Virus record (IMG/VR): IMGVR_UViG_3300032132_000001
Location: 1 to 42,572 of that record
Length of the DNA: 42,572 nt
DNA from: a virus
Reading direction: 5' to 3' (one strand)
In this document: in pieces, positions 7,750-15,599 of the stretch
Layout of the letters: each line of letters opens with the position of its first letter
How positions within the stretch are numbered: the stretch's first letter is position 1
The notes under the pieces: model-generated
The model's database searches: none
The model's input: the letters and a program-made list of their open reading frames with translations, nothing else
Told to the model about the DNA's origin: nothing
Position numbers and translations under genes: made by a program

Positions 7750-8452
7750 GTAGTTTCTCCTTCATCTTCGCAGAGTGATCCACGATCAGTTGTACGATTT
7801 CACCAACCCGATCTTGAATTTTAGCCAGCGGCAAAAAGACGGGCTTCATCGATGGAGTGTGGTGATTGTAGTATTGGTTTACTGGCTCGGCAGATACCTC
7901 TACCTGCTTTGCGGGGCGAGTTGCTATCTTGATCTCTAATTCGCTATAATAATGGTTCCCGTCCCACTCTTTCCGATTCGGACGTGCGCGGAACGTGGAT
8001 TTGAACATATCGCCTCCTGCGCCCCAACCTTTTCCTTTCAAGGCTTCCATCACAGCTTGGCGAGCAAGGGGGAGAGGTTTATGACCTTCATCCCATTCTT
8101 TCAGCCCAGCGGGCCGCTTGTGTGAAACAAGCACCTCTCCGCCTTCGGCGTACATCACCCCGTAGATCTTTTTGCCATCTTCTTCTAGCACTAGGCATCT
8201 AGACCAGTTGGATCCTCGGTTTCGTAGGATCGTAAAACCTGACTCGCGCAGCGTGTCGAAGATTCCACGTTTTATGGTGATCCCAGTAACTTCAGTGCCG
8301 AGGAACGCACAATTAAAAGTGCGCACCATGTGTACAAACACTTCTGGAGAGTTGACGAATTTGTTTACAGCCCAGTGGTCCTTGAACGGAAAGTTGACCG
8401 CAGTTAGAAACTGATCTGGATCGAACTTCGGATCCGAGAAGTAATCATGCAT
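7739..8452 (-). CDS. SDPxFDP-family protein, 237 aa
   Basis: Starts MHDYFSDPKFDPDQFL, with the motif closer to the N-terminus than in its relatives. The rest is a mixed alpha/beta protein with VTGITIKRGIFDTL and GVMYAEGGEVLVSHK, a Gly-rich loop (GKGWGAGGDMF) and a helical end KIQDRVGEIVQLIVDH. There is no zinc finger, unlike the members at 4203 and 13506. It overlaps ligA by 11 bases and the upstream zinc protein by eight, so all three are probably co-translated. Function unknown. Confidence 0.7.
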   Translation of the reverse strand: MHDYFSDPKFDPDQFLTAVNFPFKDHWAVNKFVNSPEVFVHMVRTFNCAFLGTEVTGITIKRGIFDTLRESGFTILRNRGSNWSRCLVLEEDGKKIYGVMYAEGGEVLVSHKRPAGLKEWDEGHKPLPLARQAVMEALKGKGWGAGGDMFKSTFRARPNRKEWDGNHYYSELEIKIATRPAKQVEVSAEPVNQYYNHHTPSMKPVFLPLAKIQDRVGEIVQLIVDHSAKMKEKLRGH

Positions 8453-8705
8453 CAGGTTTGCTTGCTATATGAAACTTCATTACAGGGACGATACCAGTCT
8501 CGTCACAAGCTGGACACCCTGTAGACACCACTCCATCGCAGTATTGGACGAGAAGCGCTGTATTCCCGCACTTCTCACAACCAAGCAGTACTGGATGCCA
8601 TTGATCGTGCTCACCTTGGGAGTGAGCACATTCGGGATCCTCACACGAGTTTACCCCTTTCTCCCTAATGTCCTCGTCAACGTCTTCTCTGTACCGTGGT
8701 TCCAT
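8445..8705 (-). CDS. small zinc-ribbon protein, 86 aa
   Basis: Three cysteine groups are visible: CEDPEC with a following H, CEKCG, and CPAC near the C-terminus. Two CxxC knuckles 20-30 residues apart form a zinc-ribbon pattern. The N-terminus is acidic (MEPRYREDVDEDIREKG). The start overlaps the upstream stop as TAATG. It may be an adaptor or nucleic-acid-binding protein; no specific family was recognised. Confidence 0.65.
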   Translation of the reverse strand: MEPRYREDVDEDIREKGVNSCEDPECAHSQGEHDQWHPVLLGCEKCGNTALLVQYCDGVVSTGCPACDETGIVPVMKFHIASKPDA

Positions 8706-9106
8706 TAGTCTCTCACGTTGATCCCGCTGCGTCGCAGGGCGTTTACCAACTCGCCTACGATTCGTTTGGTTATGCTGTTGTGCCTGTTGGGATCTGTGGA
8801 TCCCTTATGGCATTTATTGCACTCTCGTAGTCCTGACAACACCGAAGATCGCAACCGCTGTCGAGACAGCTGTTTGGCTGTCGCTTTCCATTCTTGATAC
8901 AAGCGGTTGATCGCCCAAGGGAGCGCGTAATTGCTCCCTTTGGCGTCATCCGGGAATGTAGCCATGATCTCTTCGAGTTTGTGCAGAGTCTCTTCATTAA
9001 AGGTACTCCACTCAAACTCGTCGTGATCTAGATATGGCCTAAGTTCCGAATCCGAGCCTGGGGTTGGGAGAGGACTCGGAGTTGGCTTGCCATCCGAGTG
9101 ATTCAT
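8705..9106 (-). CDS. hypothetical protein with partial zinc-finger motif
   Basis: About 133 residues from ATG 9106, which lies inside the end of the AAA+ gene (68-base overlap). No start codon exists after that gene's stop, so the overlap seems real. The N-terminus is Pro/Ser-rich, the middle is helical, and CNKCHKGSTDPNRH near the C-terminus resembles a C-x2-C-x9-H knuckle. It is the immediate downstream partner of the AAA+ ATPase and may be its adaptor, which is inference. Confidence 0.55.
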   Translation of the reverse strand: MNHSDGKPTPSPLPTPGSDSELRPYLDHDEFEWSTFNEETLHKLEEIMATFPDDAKGSNYALPWAINRLYQEWKATAKQLSRQRLRSSVLSGLRECNKCHKGSTDPNRHNSITKRIVGELVNALRRSGINVRD

Positions 9107-10649
9107 CGCCCATGTATTCCTGAGACACCTGATCGAGTGCTTTGTGCGGATCCTCTCCAAGCTTTACCTTCACAGCCACATCTTTCAATGTAGAGGCGAT
9201 GTGGCTCCCTAACACAATGTCAGGGTTGAATGTGGTGCGCACAAGATCGTTGGCGTCGAACTGTTCAGTTAGATTGTAGCGGTCGAGATAGAACTGAACG
9301 ATGTCCAGCTTCAACTGACCTTCGGGAGGGCCAAACTCAATACACATCCCCAAGCGACCAGGGCGGAGGATTGCCCTGTCGAACCGCTCAGGATAGTTTG
9401 TAGTTGCGACGGTGATGACGTCGTATTCCTTATCTCCGTCCAGCACATCCAGCAGCAAGGAGATGAAACGAGGACTTTCACTATCCCAACCTAACCCATC
9501 ACGCCTGACCTGGATCCCGTCCATGTCTTCGCAAACGATGATGTTGGGGCCGATCTTCTCCAGCCACGGGTAAATCTGGGCGAGGAAGCTCGCGGGCAGA
9601 TTGCTCACAAAGAATACTGTCGCCTCGCCGGCCACATCCTTGACGAGCTGGGTGATAGAAGCTGTCTTTCCTCCGCCTGGGAGTCCGTACAAGATGAGAC
9701 CCATCTTGCGTTCTCCTTTGCTGAGCTTGTCCCAGTTCCTCACCACTTTCTTGATGTGGTCGAACCTCTGCTGCTTCTGCTCGTCCAAGAGCGCAGGCTT
9801 GTCGGGGATCCCTCGGATAGTAAAGGAGAGATTGCCGTGCGAATCCGCGTCCACCTTGGTGATCTTGTTCTTGAACAAGCAATGCTTGAAGTAGAGCTGT
9901 GAGAATTCGTCGATGATCTTGGTCATGTCGTTTTTGGTTGACGTGACCAGGTAATCGACCAATGATGCGCTAGGCGTGGAGCTTTCCTTCCCCTTCTCGG
10001 TTGGGATGCCGAGAAGGATGAACACATCTCCCGAATCAAGTCCTACTCTGTAGACTCTGGCTAACTTGATGTGCTTTACTTCATCCCCCTCTTTCCACGA
10101 GATGCTCTGGTCGCTAGACGCGGACCGCATTGGGCTGAACATGATCTTGCCCGATGGTGAGTGGAAGAACACGCCTTCAGACACCAAAGGCTCACCTGCT
10201 GTGCTGAGAAAGTGAGCCTTATCTGCGTCTGTCAACCAGGGTTCTATCTGGTTCTTGTTGTAGTCGCCTTTGAGCTTGAGATATTTGGAGAGGAGAGTCT
10301 TGACAGCGATACGTTTCTTGGAAGCTCGTTCGTACTTGAGCTTCTCCATGTGTTCTCTCTGAGCTTTTAATTCCCCCTTCATGGCTTTCATAAGGAAGGA
10401 AAGCCCAGCTTCGTAAAGGTTACCGAACTGAACGCCCATCACATCATAGAACTGATCGGGGGTCAAACCCCATTCAGCTAGTGAGTCGATGAGCTTTCGT
10501 TTTTCGGCTCGATTCAGGTCTTTTCCAAGCACGACACGGGCGCGGAAGGCGTCCATGACCTTCGAGCGCACCTCTTCTCTTTGGTCGAAATCCTCGTCAG
10601 CGATTTGCTGGAGTTGTTCTCTGAGCTTTTCTTTGGAATTTTCCGACAT
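9039..10649 (-). CDS. AAA+ ATPase (FtsH/BCS1-like core) with novel N-terminal region
   Basis: The 536-residue protein has a roughly 310-residue N-terminal part with coiled coil and no recognised domain, then one AAA+ module. Walker A is GLPGGGKT (about 322-329), Walker B IIVCEDMDG, and sensor 1/arginine-finger region TTNYPERFDRAILRPGRL, which is close to the classical AAA clade that includes FtsH and BCS1. Such proteins unfold or remodel protein substrates with ATP. No protease domain follows, so it probably acts as an unfoldase or assembly factor. The SD GAGGAG precedes ATG 10649, and the leader carries a small hairpin and the GTATCTGA motif. Confidence 0.85.
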   Translation of the reverse strand: MSENSKEKLREQLQQIADEDFDQREEVRSKVMDAFRARVVLGKDLNRAEKRKLIDSLAEWGLTPDQFYDVMGVQFGNLYEAGLSFLMKAMKGELKAQREHMEKLKYERASKKRIAVKTLLSKYLKLKGDYNKNQIEPWLTDADKAHFLSTAGEPLVSEGVFFHSPSGKIMFSPMRSASSDQSISWKEGDEVKHIKLARVYRVGLDSGDVFILLGIPTEKGKESSTPSASLVDYLVTSTKNDMTKIIDEFSQLYFKHCLFKNKITKVDADSHGNLSFTIRGIPDKPALLDEQKQQRFDHIKKVVRNWDKLSKGERKMGLILYGLPGGGKTASITQLVKDVAGEATVFFVSNLPASFLAQIYPWLEKIGPNIIVCEDMDGIQVRRDGLGWDSESPRFISLLLDVLDGDKEYDVITVATTNYPERFDRAILRPGRLGMCIEFGPPEGQLKLDIVQFYLDRYNLTEQFDANDLVRTTFNPDIVLGSHIASTLKDVAVKVKLGEDPHKALDQVSQEYMGDESLGWQANSESSPNPRLGFGT

Positions 10650-10662
10650 CTCGTCTCCTCGA

Positions 10663-10677
10663 CGGCTTCTGAAGCCG
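10663..10677 (-). other. leader hairpin upstream of the AAA+ gene
   Basis: CGGCTTC and GAAGCCG form an inverted repeat with one central base, so realistically a 5-bp stem with a 5-base loop. It lies directly upstream of the GAGGAG ribosome-binding site and directly downstream of the GTATCTGA motif at 10679-10686. Confidence 0.45.
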
Positions 10678-10678
10678 G

Positions 10679-10686
10679 TCAGATAC
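10679..10686 (-). promoter_or_regulatory. GTATCTGA leader motif, copy 2
   Basis: Minus strand GCCTGTATCTGA, 30 bases upstream of the AAA+ start and inside the 82-base gap after the ATP-ligase gene. Candidate promoter element by recurrence only. Confidence 0.3.
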
Positions 10687-10731
10687 AGGCGTGTCGGACC
10701 ACCTCGCAGATTCTACTAATTTCATAGTGAT

Positions 10732-11313
10732 CTACTGTTTAATAGTCCAGCCATCCGCACCAGAGCGCCACTTGTACTTGTACCAAAGTGGGTTCTGCTT
10801 GCTATCGGTCAGATTTCCAAGGAGCTTAGAGTCCAACTTCTTCAAGACGATTCCTTCACTGCTCGGATCTTTCTTTGTCTGTTCGAAGAAAGCCTCATAC
10901 CCTGATGTGGTGGTCTGGGGCAACCGAAGTAGGGGGCTACGGTTGTGACGCATGATCTCTTGTACCATCTCCCATCGCTCGATTTCAGGCAAGCGGCCCA
11001 TCCACTTGTCTCCCCACCACAGCACGCCGAACAGGTAGATCATCTCGGGGCCAGTATAGTTGGGGCGACGTTTCATCCACTCACCATCTAGCACGCTGCC
11101 AGATGGAATGGGAAGATTAGCAATGGCAGTGGTGAAATCGAAGGACACGGGAAGCTTCTTCTGCTGCCGTGACCAAAACTCGATGTCATCATGCTCGTTC
11201 ATGACGATTAGGCATCGCCAGCCGTCGTGCTTAGACTGTGCCAGATACTCTCCATCTCGACAGATGGAGAGGGAGTTAATCTCTAGTGGTTTATCAGGAT
11301 AGCGCCATCGCAT
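10732..11313 (-). CDS. minimal ATP-dependent ligase nucleotidyltransferase core
   Basis: The 193 residues contain the covalent nucleotidyltransferase motifs in order: motif I KHDGWR with nucleophile Lys28, motif III LDGEW, a FGVLWW stretch, motif IV SEGIVLKK and motif V KYKW near the C-terminus. The KxDGxR form is that of ATP-dependent DNA ligases rather than T4 RNA ligase 1. The protein ends right after motif V, so the OB fold and motif VI of ordinary ligases (smallest around 270-300 residues) are missing. It may work with a separate OB protein, act as an adenylyltransferase on other substrates, or be a degenerate ligase. The start lies one base after the upstream TAA. Confidence 0.82.
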   Translation of the reverse strand: MRWRYPDKPLEINSLSICRDGEYLAQSKHDGWRCLIVMNEHDDIEFWSRQQKKLPVSFDFTTAIANLPIPSGSVLDGEWMKRRPNYTGPEMIYLFGVLWWGDKWMGRLPEIERWEMVQEIMRHNRSPLLRLPQTTTSGYEAFFEQTKKDPSSEGIVLKKLDSKLLGNLTDSKQNPLWYKYKWRSGADGWTIKQ

Positions 11314-11314
11314 A

Positions 11315-11983
11315 TTACACCACCAATCCGATATTGGCTAGCACCTCGTCTAGGTTGTTGATTCTAAACGGGTCTAGTTGATATTGCTTGTCCAGGGACA
11401 GGTTGCCATTGCTGTCCATCTTCCAGTCACCCTTGATCGGCTTGAGAGTCTTGAGATCGAGCATGAACCTGATCTCACCATAGCAGTACTCCCACTGCAC
11501 CCCGTTATCTGCGCAAGCGAACTTCCCTTCAATGACCCCATAGGGTGCATCGTATTCGGGGTCGCTCAAGATCTCGTGGTCACCTAGTTTGGTCAGCTTG
11601 TACGAGATGCGCTTACACTTGGGCTTCTCAACCTTCTTGCACTTGCGATGTTCTTTACATTCCTTGCGGATGCTGTCAACATAGTCTTGGATCTGCTTTT
11701 TACTCCAGTTGTATTTGCTGACCTCCTTCTCTTTCCGCACAGCATAGTCGCAGTGCTTAGGTGTGCAACCTTTATGGTTACACTTAGTTTCTCTAGTGCG
11801 CACCAGACACGGCCTATATCCACAAGTCCTGTGCCTGCAGAATTCTGACTTCCCCTTGAGCACTGCAAACCCCAAGAACTTGGCGGTAAACAACATGCCA
11901 CTGGAGTGTTCGTGTTGGAAGAACTCCCCGTTCCCAGCTTGGAGACGGGGATGGTTCCTCACTTTAGTCCGACCTTTGGCCAT
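11315..11983 (-). CDS. Cys/His-rich zinc-binding protein, 222 aa
   Basis: The N-terminal half has many Cys and His residues: FCRHRTCGYRPC, CNHKGCTPKHC, and CKEHRKCKKVEKPKC. This suggests at least two zinc sites. The C-terminal half has YGVIEGKFAC, a YGEIRFML strand and a Lys/Asp-rich end. A short DPEYDA stretch resembles the SDPxFDP motif but is internal and incomplete. The start overlaps the upstream stop (TAATG). Probably nucleic-acid binding; family not recognised. Confidence 0.7.
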   Translation of the reverse strand: MAKGRTKVRNHPRLQAGNGEFFQHEHSSGMLFTAKFLGFAVLKGKSEFCRHRTCGYRPCLVRTRETKCNHKGCTPKHCDYAVRKEKEVSKYNWSKKQIQDYVDSIRKECKEHRKCKKVEKPKCKRISYKLTKLGDHEILSDPEYDAPYGVIEGKFACADNGVQWEYCYGEIRFMLDLKTLKPIKGDWKMDSNGNLSLDKQYQLDPFRINNLDEVLANIGLVV

Positions 11984-12600
11984 TATTGCCTCAGTAAGAT
12001 CTGCTTCAAGGCGGGGTCGTCAGTCAGCAACATCTTCAACACGAACGAGTGCCCCATCTTGCGCTTCGGATTGTTCAGGACATGGGTCAGATCCTGACCC
12101 TTCTTGTCGTGGTCGTAGCCATCGAAATCTCGGAAGATCAAGTGGGTTTGGCTCTGGTATAAACCCTGCAGCTGCGTCCATCCCGCCGTCTTCTGGACGG
12201 CTTCGGCGTAGAGCGGGGCGTAGATCTCCTTACGGGCGTCGATGTACCCAAGCTTACGTCCGTCCCACCAGGCGTGAAGGGGCTTCTTGCCCCGGCCCAT
12301 TGGAAATCGGATGGCCTTCGGGTTCTTGATCCCCTTATCCATCCAGTCCCAGAACGTCTGGGTGGGGTTACCGCTCTTGTCGGCATGGACTGCGTACAAC
12401 TTGGTGAACTGCCACCCGTTCTCCATGTTGAGAGCGGTGTGCTTTCCGTAGAGCGGGCACGGCCCGATGACGAATGGGCTTAGGTCGAGCTGCCAAGCAG
12501 CTGGGTGGGATGGCTTACCACCAAAGCAGGTGTTGATGACCGTTGCGTTGGTCGTGTCTACTTTTTGTCGGAATCCGACGACTTGAATCCGGGCAGGCAT
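11983..12600 (-). CDS. conserved phage-type protein (possible DUF6939)
   Basis: 205 residues with a distinctive order of motifs: WQLDLSPFVIGPCPLYG, ENGWQFTKLY, FWDWMDKG, IRFPMGRGKKPLHAWWDG, YIDARKEIYAPLY, FRDFDGYDH, and NPKRKMGHSFVLKMLL. I associate this pattern with a widespread phage and bacterial family of unknown function that I believe is DUF6939, from memory and unverified. The combination of PMGRGKKP, DFDGYDH and KMGHSFV suggests an enzyme with a phosphate- or nucleotide-binding site. It overlaps the preceding gene by 43 bases. ATG 12600 is the first plausible start. Confidence 0.7.
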   Translation of the reverse strand: MPARIQVVGFRQKVDTTNATVINTCFGGKPSHPAAWQLDLSPFVIGPCPLYGKHTALNMENGWQFTKLYAVHADKSGNPTQTFWDWMDKGIKNPKAIRFPMGRGKKPLHAWWDGRKLGYIDARKEIYAPLYAEAVQKTAGWTQLQGLYQSQTHLIFRDFDGYDHDKKGQDLTHVLNNPKRKMGHSFVLKMLLTDDPALKQILLRQ

Positions 12601-12860
12601 TGCTCAGCTCGATATAGGATGTATTCGTGGTCGAAGAAGAACGAGACTTCTCCGTTGGATAGATAGGCCCCATCTCCTGGCTCAACCTGACAATTCCAGC
12701 CCCATGCTTTGTCTCCATCGTCTATGATAGGGATTGTTGCATAGAGCATGGTTTCGATCAGGCTCTGATCCTTCCAGGGGAGCTTGCCTAGAAGGCTGAA
12801 ATCCAGGCGGGCATAGCTTATCCCGCCTTCTTTCCACCACTCAACAGCCGCAGTTATCAT
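12558..12860 (-). CDS. hypothetical protein, 100 aa
   Basis: A compact protein containing WWKEGGISYARLDFSLLGKL, ATIPIIDDGDKAWGW and VSFFFDHEYILYR, with a hydrophilic C-terminal SSDSDKK. It overlaps both neighbours (20 bases upstream, 43 downstream). No motif identifies it. Confidence 0.55.
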   Translation of the reverse strand: MITAAVEWWKEGGISYARLDFSLLGKLPWKDQSLIETMLYATIPIIDDGDKAWGWNCQVEPGDGAYLSNGEVSFFFDHEYILYRAEQCLPGFKSSDSDKK

Positions 12861-13506
12861 CGTTGCAACAGGTCTTCTTTTCTTTCGGTTCCTCGGGTTC
12901 TTCTTCCGGGGGCTCTACCTCTTCCTCGATGAAAGTGGCAATACTCGGGCAATGTTCGCTCTTCCACTCTGTCAGAGCGACCTGATAGTGCCTAGTTTCA
13001 ATGGGCATCGGGCCGAACTTGGCCTCGTACGCGGCTTTGAACTGCGCTTCCAGCTCACGCTCGTGCTGCTGATCCTTGTCGTACTCCAGGCTGGCTTCCA
13101 AGACCGCTTGGAAGTCGGAGAAGGTCCCGCCACTGTCGATGTACTCGTACAGGTTCTTCAGCTGCATCGCTGCCGTCTTCGTGTCTCCACGAGAAATGGA
13201 GTTCAGAGCGGTCATGAGCGGATAGTCGCCCGCTTCCTTCTCTAGTTCCTCGGGGATCCCGACGCGCCGCCTTACTTCCTCATAGACCAGAGGAAGTTGG
13301 TCGTACAGCTCGTCCGTATCGGTGAGGTGGTAATACCTGCGACCGCAGCTGCAGTAGACCACACGAAGCTCTAGCTTCTCCACCTTTGCGAACTTGCGCA
13401 TCTTAGCTTTCAGTTCGAAGACTTCGTGCATCTTCTTACTGTCGATTTCTCTTGGCTCTAGATCCTTATGCCAGACCTGTTGGCCACAGTCGCAAGTGAT
13501 GTTCAT
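12841..13506 (-). CDS. zinc-ribbon protein with acidic coiled region and Cys-rich tail
   Basis: 221 residues. The N-terminus has CDCG (residues 5-8) and CSCGRRYYH (about 52-60), a two-knuckle zinc ribbon typical of small nucleic-acid or transcription proteins. A long helical middle follows, then a Pro/Glu-rich stretch (EVEPPEEEPEEPKEKK) and a terminal CCNDDNCGC that could bind another metal. The start overlaps the TAA of the upstream gene. Not assigned to a family. Confidence 0.65.
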   Translation of the reverse strand: MNITCDCGQQVWHKDLEPREIDSKKMHEVFELKAKMRKFAKVEKLELRVVYCSCGRRYYHLTDTDELYDQLPLVYEEVRRRVGIPEELEKEAGDYPLMTALNSISRGDTKTAAMQLKNLYEYIDSGGTFSDFQAVLEASLEYDKDQQHERELEAQFKAAYEAKFGPMPIETRHYQVALTEWKSEHCPSIATFIEEEVEPPEEEPEEPKEKKTCCNDDNCGC

Positions 13507-14282
13507 TAGTCGCTTTTCCAGTGTTGGTTGATCTCGTGAATCTGCCGCAGATGCAGCGTGATCCCCGGATAACTCTTGATTTTCTTCACACAGAACGGGC
13601 AGCGTACCCCGCTATCCTTAGGGATAGACGAGGATTGCCTGATATAGGCAGCTAGTTCCTTTGAGTGGAAGTCGTTAAGCGCCCTGAAAAGGTGCGCCAA
13701 TAGCTTGACTTTCTCTTGGAGCCGCATTCTGTTGATCGCCGCTTTGCGGACATTCATGGTGTCCTTTGGATGGTGGGCGACCTTTCGAATAAACTCATGG
13801 TCAGCAGGCAGGTCAGTGAGGGCAATAATAGCAGCGCTCTCAGGGATAGGCCATTGCTTGCTTTTTGTGTACTCCCACATCTGGACGACAAAATCTGGAT
13901 CCATCTTGGTGGGATTGCTTGCTAGCCCATCCCAAGCTGCGTGCATTCTATCCCCATCTAGTGTAGACAACCAACCTTCCACCATTGGTTGGTCAACATA
14001 CTTGGCGATAGTCTTTACTGCCCCCGTATCCATCCTATGAGCTTGCTCTGCCAACTTCCGAATCAGTGTTGGGTTGTTGTGCTTCTCAAGAGCTTCCCGA
14101 ATATCCTTAGCGTACTGGCTCCAGAAAATGTTGATTGCCAGTTGTTCATCGTACTCGAACAACAACAATGGGGGCAAGGAGACGATCAACTTACTAAGAA
14201 CATCACGATCAGCTTTATGGATCGCAACATAGGTCAGAAAAAGCTCTGGGTCGAAATCGGGATCGGATAGTACATTGGACAT
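13506..14282 (-). CDS. SDPxFDP-family protein with C-terminal C2H2 zinc finger
   Basis: 258 residues starting MSNVLSDPDFDPELFL. A long, helix-rich body of repeat-like segments (for example QLAINIFWSQYAKDIREAL and AAIIALTDLPADHEFIRKVA) resembles a HEAT-type solenoid, an impression only. The C-terminal finger is CPFCVKKIKSYPGITLHLRQIH, a classical C-x2-C-x12-H-x4-H arrangement. The pairing of N-terminal FDP motif, helical body and finger matches the protein at 4203-4994, so the two are probable paralogues. Its leader contains the strongest hairpin form of the 13-base element. Confidence 0.75.
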   Translation of the reverse strand: MSNVLSDPDFDPELFLTYVAIHKADRDVLSKLIVSLPPLLLFEYDEQLAINIFWSQYAKDIREALEKHNNPTLIRKLAEQAHRMDTGAVKTIAKYVDQPMVEGWLSTLDGDRMHAAWDGLASNPTKMDPDFVVQMWEYTKSKQWPIPESAAIIALTDLPADHEFIRKVAHHPKDTMNVRKAAINRMRLQEKVKLLAHLFRALNDFHSKELAAYIRQSSSIPKDSGVRCPFCVKKIKSYPGITLHLRQIHEINQHWKSD

Positions 14283-14295
14283 TATCGTCTCCGGG

Positions 14296-14327
14296 GGTGG
14301 GGACCCAACGTGCCACGGGTCCCCACC
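14296..14327 (-). repeat. 13-base element copy 2, within an 11-bp hairpin
   Basis: GGTGGGGACCC and GGGTCCCCACC form a perfect 11-bp stem around the loop GTGGCACGTT (minus strand). The core CCGTGGCACGTTG is at 14318-14306. It lies 8 bases after the stop of the 14336 gene and 14 bases before the start at 14282. On the plus strand the hairpin is followed by CTTTTTAT, so it could terminate antisense transcription; no T-run follows on the minus strand. Confidence 0.85.
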
Positions 14328-14335
14328 TTTTTATA

Positions 14336-14881
14336 CTAGAGGGTGATCTTCACCTCGTTCTCACTTTCGAAGCGAGCCTCAACCTCCTTGCGCTTGGCGT
14401 CCAGCAACTTCTCCAAGCTCATGAAGCCGAACTCCATCACGTCCGACATGTTGAAGAGGAGAGCGAGGCGACGAGCCTCATCCAGCTTCTTCCGCGCCTG
14501 GGCGACGGACCACAAGCTGTTCTTCTCCCAATCCTTCTTGTCCTCTAGCTCAGCGAGCTTCTCCTCCTGTTTCTGGAGACGGGACATCAAGGTCTCCTTG
14601 GACTGTGCGATGAGATGCTGGAAGGCATCCTTGCACGCGTCGTCCAGAGCCTTCTGGTCGGAATCATCGAACTTGAGGATCCGGTATCGGATCCGCATGT
14701 TCTTCTCTTCCTGGATCTCCTTCAAGATCCGCTCCACGTCGTCCTTCATGGACCAGTGGATGAGGTAGACACTCCACGTCATCGGGAGGCAGTATCCCTT
14801 GATCTGACGCCGAAGCTTGTTGTAGACACTCCGCTGGGTTACCGGAACGTCGTAGCACAAAACACCCATGGGCTCAGCCAT
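14336..14881 (-). CDS. protein with Cas2/ferredoxin-like N-terminal fold and coiled coil
   Basis: 181 residues. The first 75 follow a beta-alpha-beta-beta-alpha-beta order: GVLCYDVP strand, RSVYNKLRRQIKGY helix, MTWSVYLIHW strand, KDDVERILKEIQEE helix, then MRIRYRILKFD strand. The YD(V/I)P..R...KLR..I..Y......SVY signature is reminiscent of Cas2 and the C-terminal domain of PaaX. The rest is a charged coiled coil with an LxxxMSDVMEFGF break. No Cas1 or CRISPR array is present, so a CRISPR role is not supported. A Cas2-like RNase or dimerisation fold is inference. The SD AAGAGG precedes the ATG. Confidence 0.6.
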   Translation of the reverse strand: MAEPMGVLCYDVPVTQRSVYNKLRRQIKGYCLPMTWSVYLIHWSMKDDVERILKEIQEEKNMRIRYRILKFDDSDQKALDDACKDAFQHLIAQSKETLMSRLQKQEEKLAELEDKKDWEKNSLWSVAQARKKLDEARRLALLFNMSDVMEFGFMSLEKLLDAKRKEVEARFESENEVKITL

Positions 14882-14895
14882 GATAACCTCTTCAT

Positions 14896-15591
14896 CTAGA
14901 AGCTAATGGTGACCTCAACAGATTCTTCAACCTGCTCTTGGTCTTTTCGCTTCGCATTTCGGAGCTTAGACTGCTCCTTTGAGTAAGCCTTTTGGCAAGG
15001 CTTACAACGGGTGACCTGGTGAAGGTCAGCCTTATGACACTCACGTTCGGTGCCACAGTCTGCACAATCGATGATCCAGACTTTCGGTTCGCCCTCTTTT
15101 TGTCTTGCAGTGGGATTGGGGCTTACCCACGGCTTCTTTTCTTTCTTGACCCGCTTCTTTTTCTTCGGTGCTTCTGAAGTGGTTGCGGGTTCGTATACCT
15201 CCCTCGGCTTGGTCTTGGGCCGGCTCACGATCCTGTGAATGAGGATACGGGATCCAGTCTCACTTGCCGGGTTAAGTTCAGATTCTTCGACGGTGATTTC
15301 GCCTGGATCGAAATGCCTCAGGTACTTGTCCCTGGGAAATTCGAAGGCAATAATCGGAGCGTCGATATCGTTATGTTCCTCCAGCAGAGTCTTAGCCACA
15401 GGATCTGCATAGATCACGTCTATAGAAGCCAGCTGCTTTCCGCTCATGTACTTCACATCCTTAAACGTATCAGATGTGCAGCACCAAACAGAAGCTGGCG
15501 ACCCGGCAAACGTGGTTGGATTGCCGAGTGCATAGACGTAGTGGTGTTTCTCCTGGAAGAGTGCAACGAGTATTTTATATCGCTTTTGCAT
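14896..15591 (-). CDS. hypothetical protein with C-terminal zinc-binding domain
   Basis: 231 residues. The N-terminal 110 are mixed alpha/beta (YKILVALFQEKHHYVYALG, PIIAFEFPRDKYL). A basic Lys-rich linker (PKKKKRVKKEKK) follows. The C-terminal part has CADCGTERECHKADLHQVTRC, a C-x2-C...C-H...C-x2-C zinc module ending in a charged helix. The layout suggests a nucleic-acid-binding tail. The SD TAGGAG precedes ATG 15591. Family not recognised. Confidence 0.65.
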   Translation of the reverse strand: MQKRYKILVALFQEKHHYVYALGNPTTFAGSPASVWCCTSDTFKDVKYMSGKQLASIDVIYADPVAKTLLEEHNDIDAPIIAFEFPRDKYLRHFDPGEITVEESELNPASETGSRILIHRIVSRPKTKPREVYEPATTSEAPKKKKRVKKEKKPWVSPNPTARQKEGEPKVWIIDCADCGTERECHKADLHQVTRCKPCQKAYSKEQSKLRNAKRKDQEQVEESVEVTISF

Positions 15592-15599
15592 GCTCTCTC

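Noticed and set aside
11315-11983. DPEYDA stretch as a further SDPxFDP family member
   Set aside because: The stretch is internal, lacks the second DP and the protein is otherwise unlike the family.
14336-14881. CRISPR-associated cas2
   Set aside because: Only fold-level resemblance; no cas1 or repeat array in the window.
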